This document shows, piece by piece, positions 63,228 to 64,000 of a stretch of 64,000 nt of DNA. This stretch comes from Pacificispira sp965223125 (GTDB lineage: Bacteria > Pseudomonadota > Alphaproteobacteria > UBA8366 > Aestuariispiraceae). Each line of letters begins with the position of its first letter. The stretch's first letter is position 1. The position numbers were made by a program, and so were the translations under genes. The DNA lies in contig OZ244984.1 of NCBI GenBank assembly GCA_965223125.1, positions 3,224,001 to 3,288,000 on the forward strand, written 5' to 3'. The notes under the pieces were generated by a model. That model had not been told where the DNA came from, searched no databases, and saw only the letters and a program-made list of their open reading frames with translations.

Positions 63228-64000
63228 TCACCCACCCCGCCGCAGGTTTCGGATCTGGTATCGGCAGGGGAGTAGGGCGTTTGTGACGGCGTGGGGGAGG
63301 GGGCTGGCGGTGCCGGTGATCTGAGCGCTGAGGTGGTCGGCGAGCAGGAAGGCGGCCTGGAAGCCGCGGGCACCGAGGCCGGTCAGGGTATGAAGACCGG
63401 GGAGGTAGGATGGTTCAGGCAGGGTTTCCGGTGGCCTGCCATGGTGCAGGTCGGCATAGGCGGTCGCGAAGGCCTGCGGGTCCTGCACCGGGCCGCAAAG
63501 CGGCAGATGATCCACCGTATCGCAGCGCAGACCGGTCCAGGGCTGGATACTGGCCGCGTCCATCGGCGGCAGTAGCGGGGCGAGGCGCTGGCGCAGGGCG
63601 ACGGTCTTCTGCTCATCGACCGGAACCGGGGCGAGGGACTGCCAGCCCTCAAAAGTCGATCCGGCGGTGAATGTGCCGTCGGGTTCCCGTGCCGTCACAT
63701 ATCCGTCGCCCAGTATCGCACAACCCGCTGTCTCCGCGCTGCATGCCCGGAAAATCTGACCCGACCCGATGCGCAGCCCGAATCCATCGGGGGATTCCGG
63801 CAATAGCGGCAGACTGCCGGGACCGCAGGCGAGGATCACACAGTCCGCCTCGGCCAGCACATGCCCGGTCGCATCGACGGCCTGCCAGCAATTACCCTGA
63901 CGGGTGAGGGCGGCAACATCGCCGGCAATGTCCGGCTCTGGGGCAAGGGCCTGGAGCAGGACCTGCGGGTCGATGCTCCCTGATCTCGGCAGATGGAGAC
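63228..64000 (-). CDS. mnmC: FAD-dependent MnmC-like oxidoreductase, C-terminal half (partial)
   Basis: 257 codons are open at the right edge, with no stop back to 64000. The text HLPRSGSIDPQVLLQALA, CVILACGPGSLPLLPE, PWTGLRCDTVDHLPLCGPV and TLTGLGARGFQAAFLLADHL is the oxidoreductase domain of MnmC, which finishes tRNA U34 mnm5s2U. The methyltransferase domain should lie beyond the window; a single-domain form cannot be excluded. Confidence 0.88.
   Translation of the reverse strand, partial: LHLPRSGSIDPQVLLQALAPEPDIAGDVAALTRQGNCWQAVDATGHVLAEADCVILACGPGSLPLLPESPDGFGLRIGSGQIFRACSAETAGCAILGDGYVTAREPDGTFTAGSTFEGWQSLAPVPVDEQKTVALRQRLAPLLPPMDAASIQPWTGLRCDTVDHLPLCGPVQDPQAFATAYADLHHGRPPETLPEPSYLPGLHTLTGLGARGFQAAFLLADHLSAQITGTASPLPHAVTNALLPCRYQIRNLRRGG

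Overview
The window is a chromosomal piece of a GC-rich alphaproteobacterium, most likely Rhodospirillales-like. This is inferred from gene content and order, because no rRNA or phylogenetic marker could be searched. Supporting traits are an HdaA-type DnaA regulator behind a DUF2066 protein and beside purM; the blocks rpsF-rpsR-rplI, fabD-fabG-acpP-fabF-mltG and rpoZ-rsh-DUF2062-acpS-lepB-rnc-era; a UDGb (family 5) glycosylase; and an encapsulated-ferritin homologue that matches the Rhodospirillum rubrum protein at its metal-site positions.

Layout. 1-9.3 kb: the 5' part of purM (minus strand, apparent ATA start), then DUF2066, hdaA, an SDR, and a polyphosphate neighbourhood (CYTH-CHAD protein, SixA phosphatase, Ppk1, Ppx). 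9.5-17.2 kb: accessory genes (orphan TctC binding protein, MBL-fold hydrolase, Crp/Fnr regulator, VOC protein), an intact 718-bp IS1595-family element with perfect ends and target duplication, tRNA-Val(CAC), a CigR-like and a DUF3108 envelope protein, a PNPOx-like flavoprotein and an Ldh-family dehydrogenase divergent from an XRE-cupin regulator. 18-28 kb: ribosomal genes, type II fatty acid synthesis, MltG and Cfa. 28-31 kb: mtnP, UDGb and a NYN protein on the minus strand. 30.6-37.6 kb: a long housekeeping run from rpoZ to trmJ. 37.7-46.5 kb: a DHDPS-family lyase, free Met-R-SO reductase, FAD oxidoreductase, cysS, cimA, a class II aldolase, a FitAB/VapBC-type toxin-antitoxin pair and mtnA.

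46.5-57.6 kb is the most unusual part. It holds a CPA2 antiporter, an EncFtn-type ferritin with no encapsulin shell gene beside it, a periplasmic solute-binding domain fused to a TRIC cation-channel domain, a fasciclin protein, a tightly overlapping minus-strand operon (dehydratase, PLP decarboxylase, PhzF, GNAT) and, beyond a DUF1127 gene, a divergent MocR regulator whose promoter carries three ATTGTC repeats exactly 21 bp apart. 57.6-64 kb: ChrA, an S49 peptidase, a PP0621-like protein, an ABC-F ATPase, a type III CoA-transferase and the C-terminal half of mnmC.

Functional links: mtnP (28 kb), the class II aldolase and mtnA (44-46 kb) together look like a methylthioadenosine-to-DHAP salvage shunt. 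ppk, ppx, the CHAD protein and SixA form a polyphosphate/phosphohistidine group. The best candidates for undescribed biology are the SBP-TRIC fusion, the orphan EncFtn and the MocR-associated amino-acid operon.
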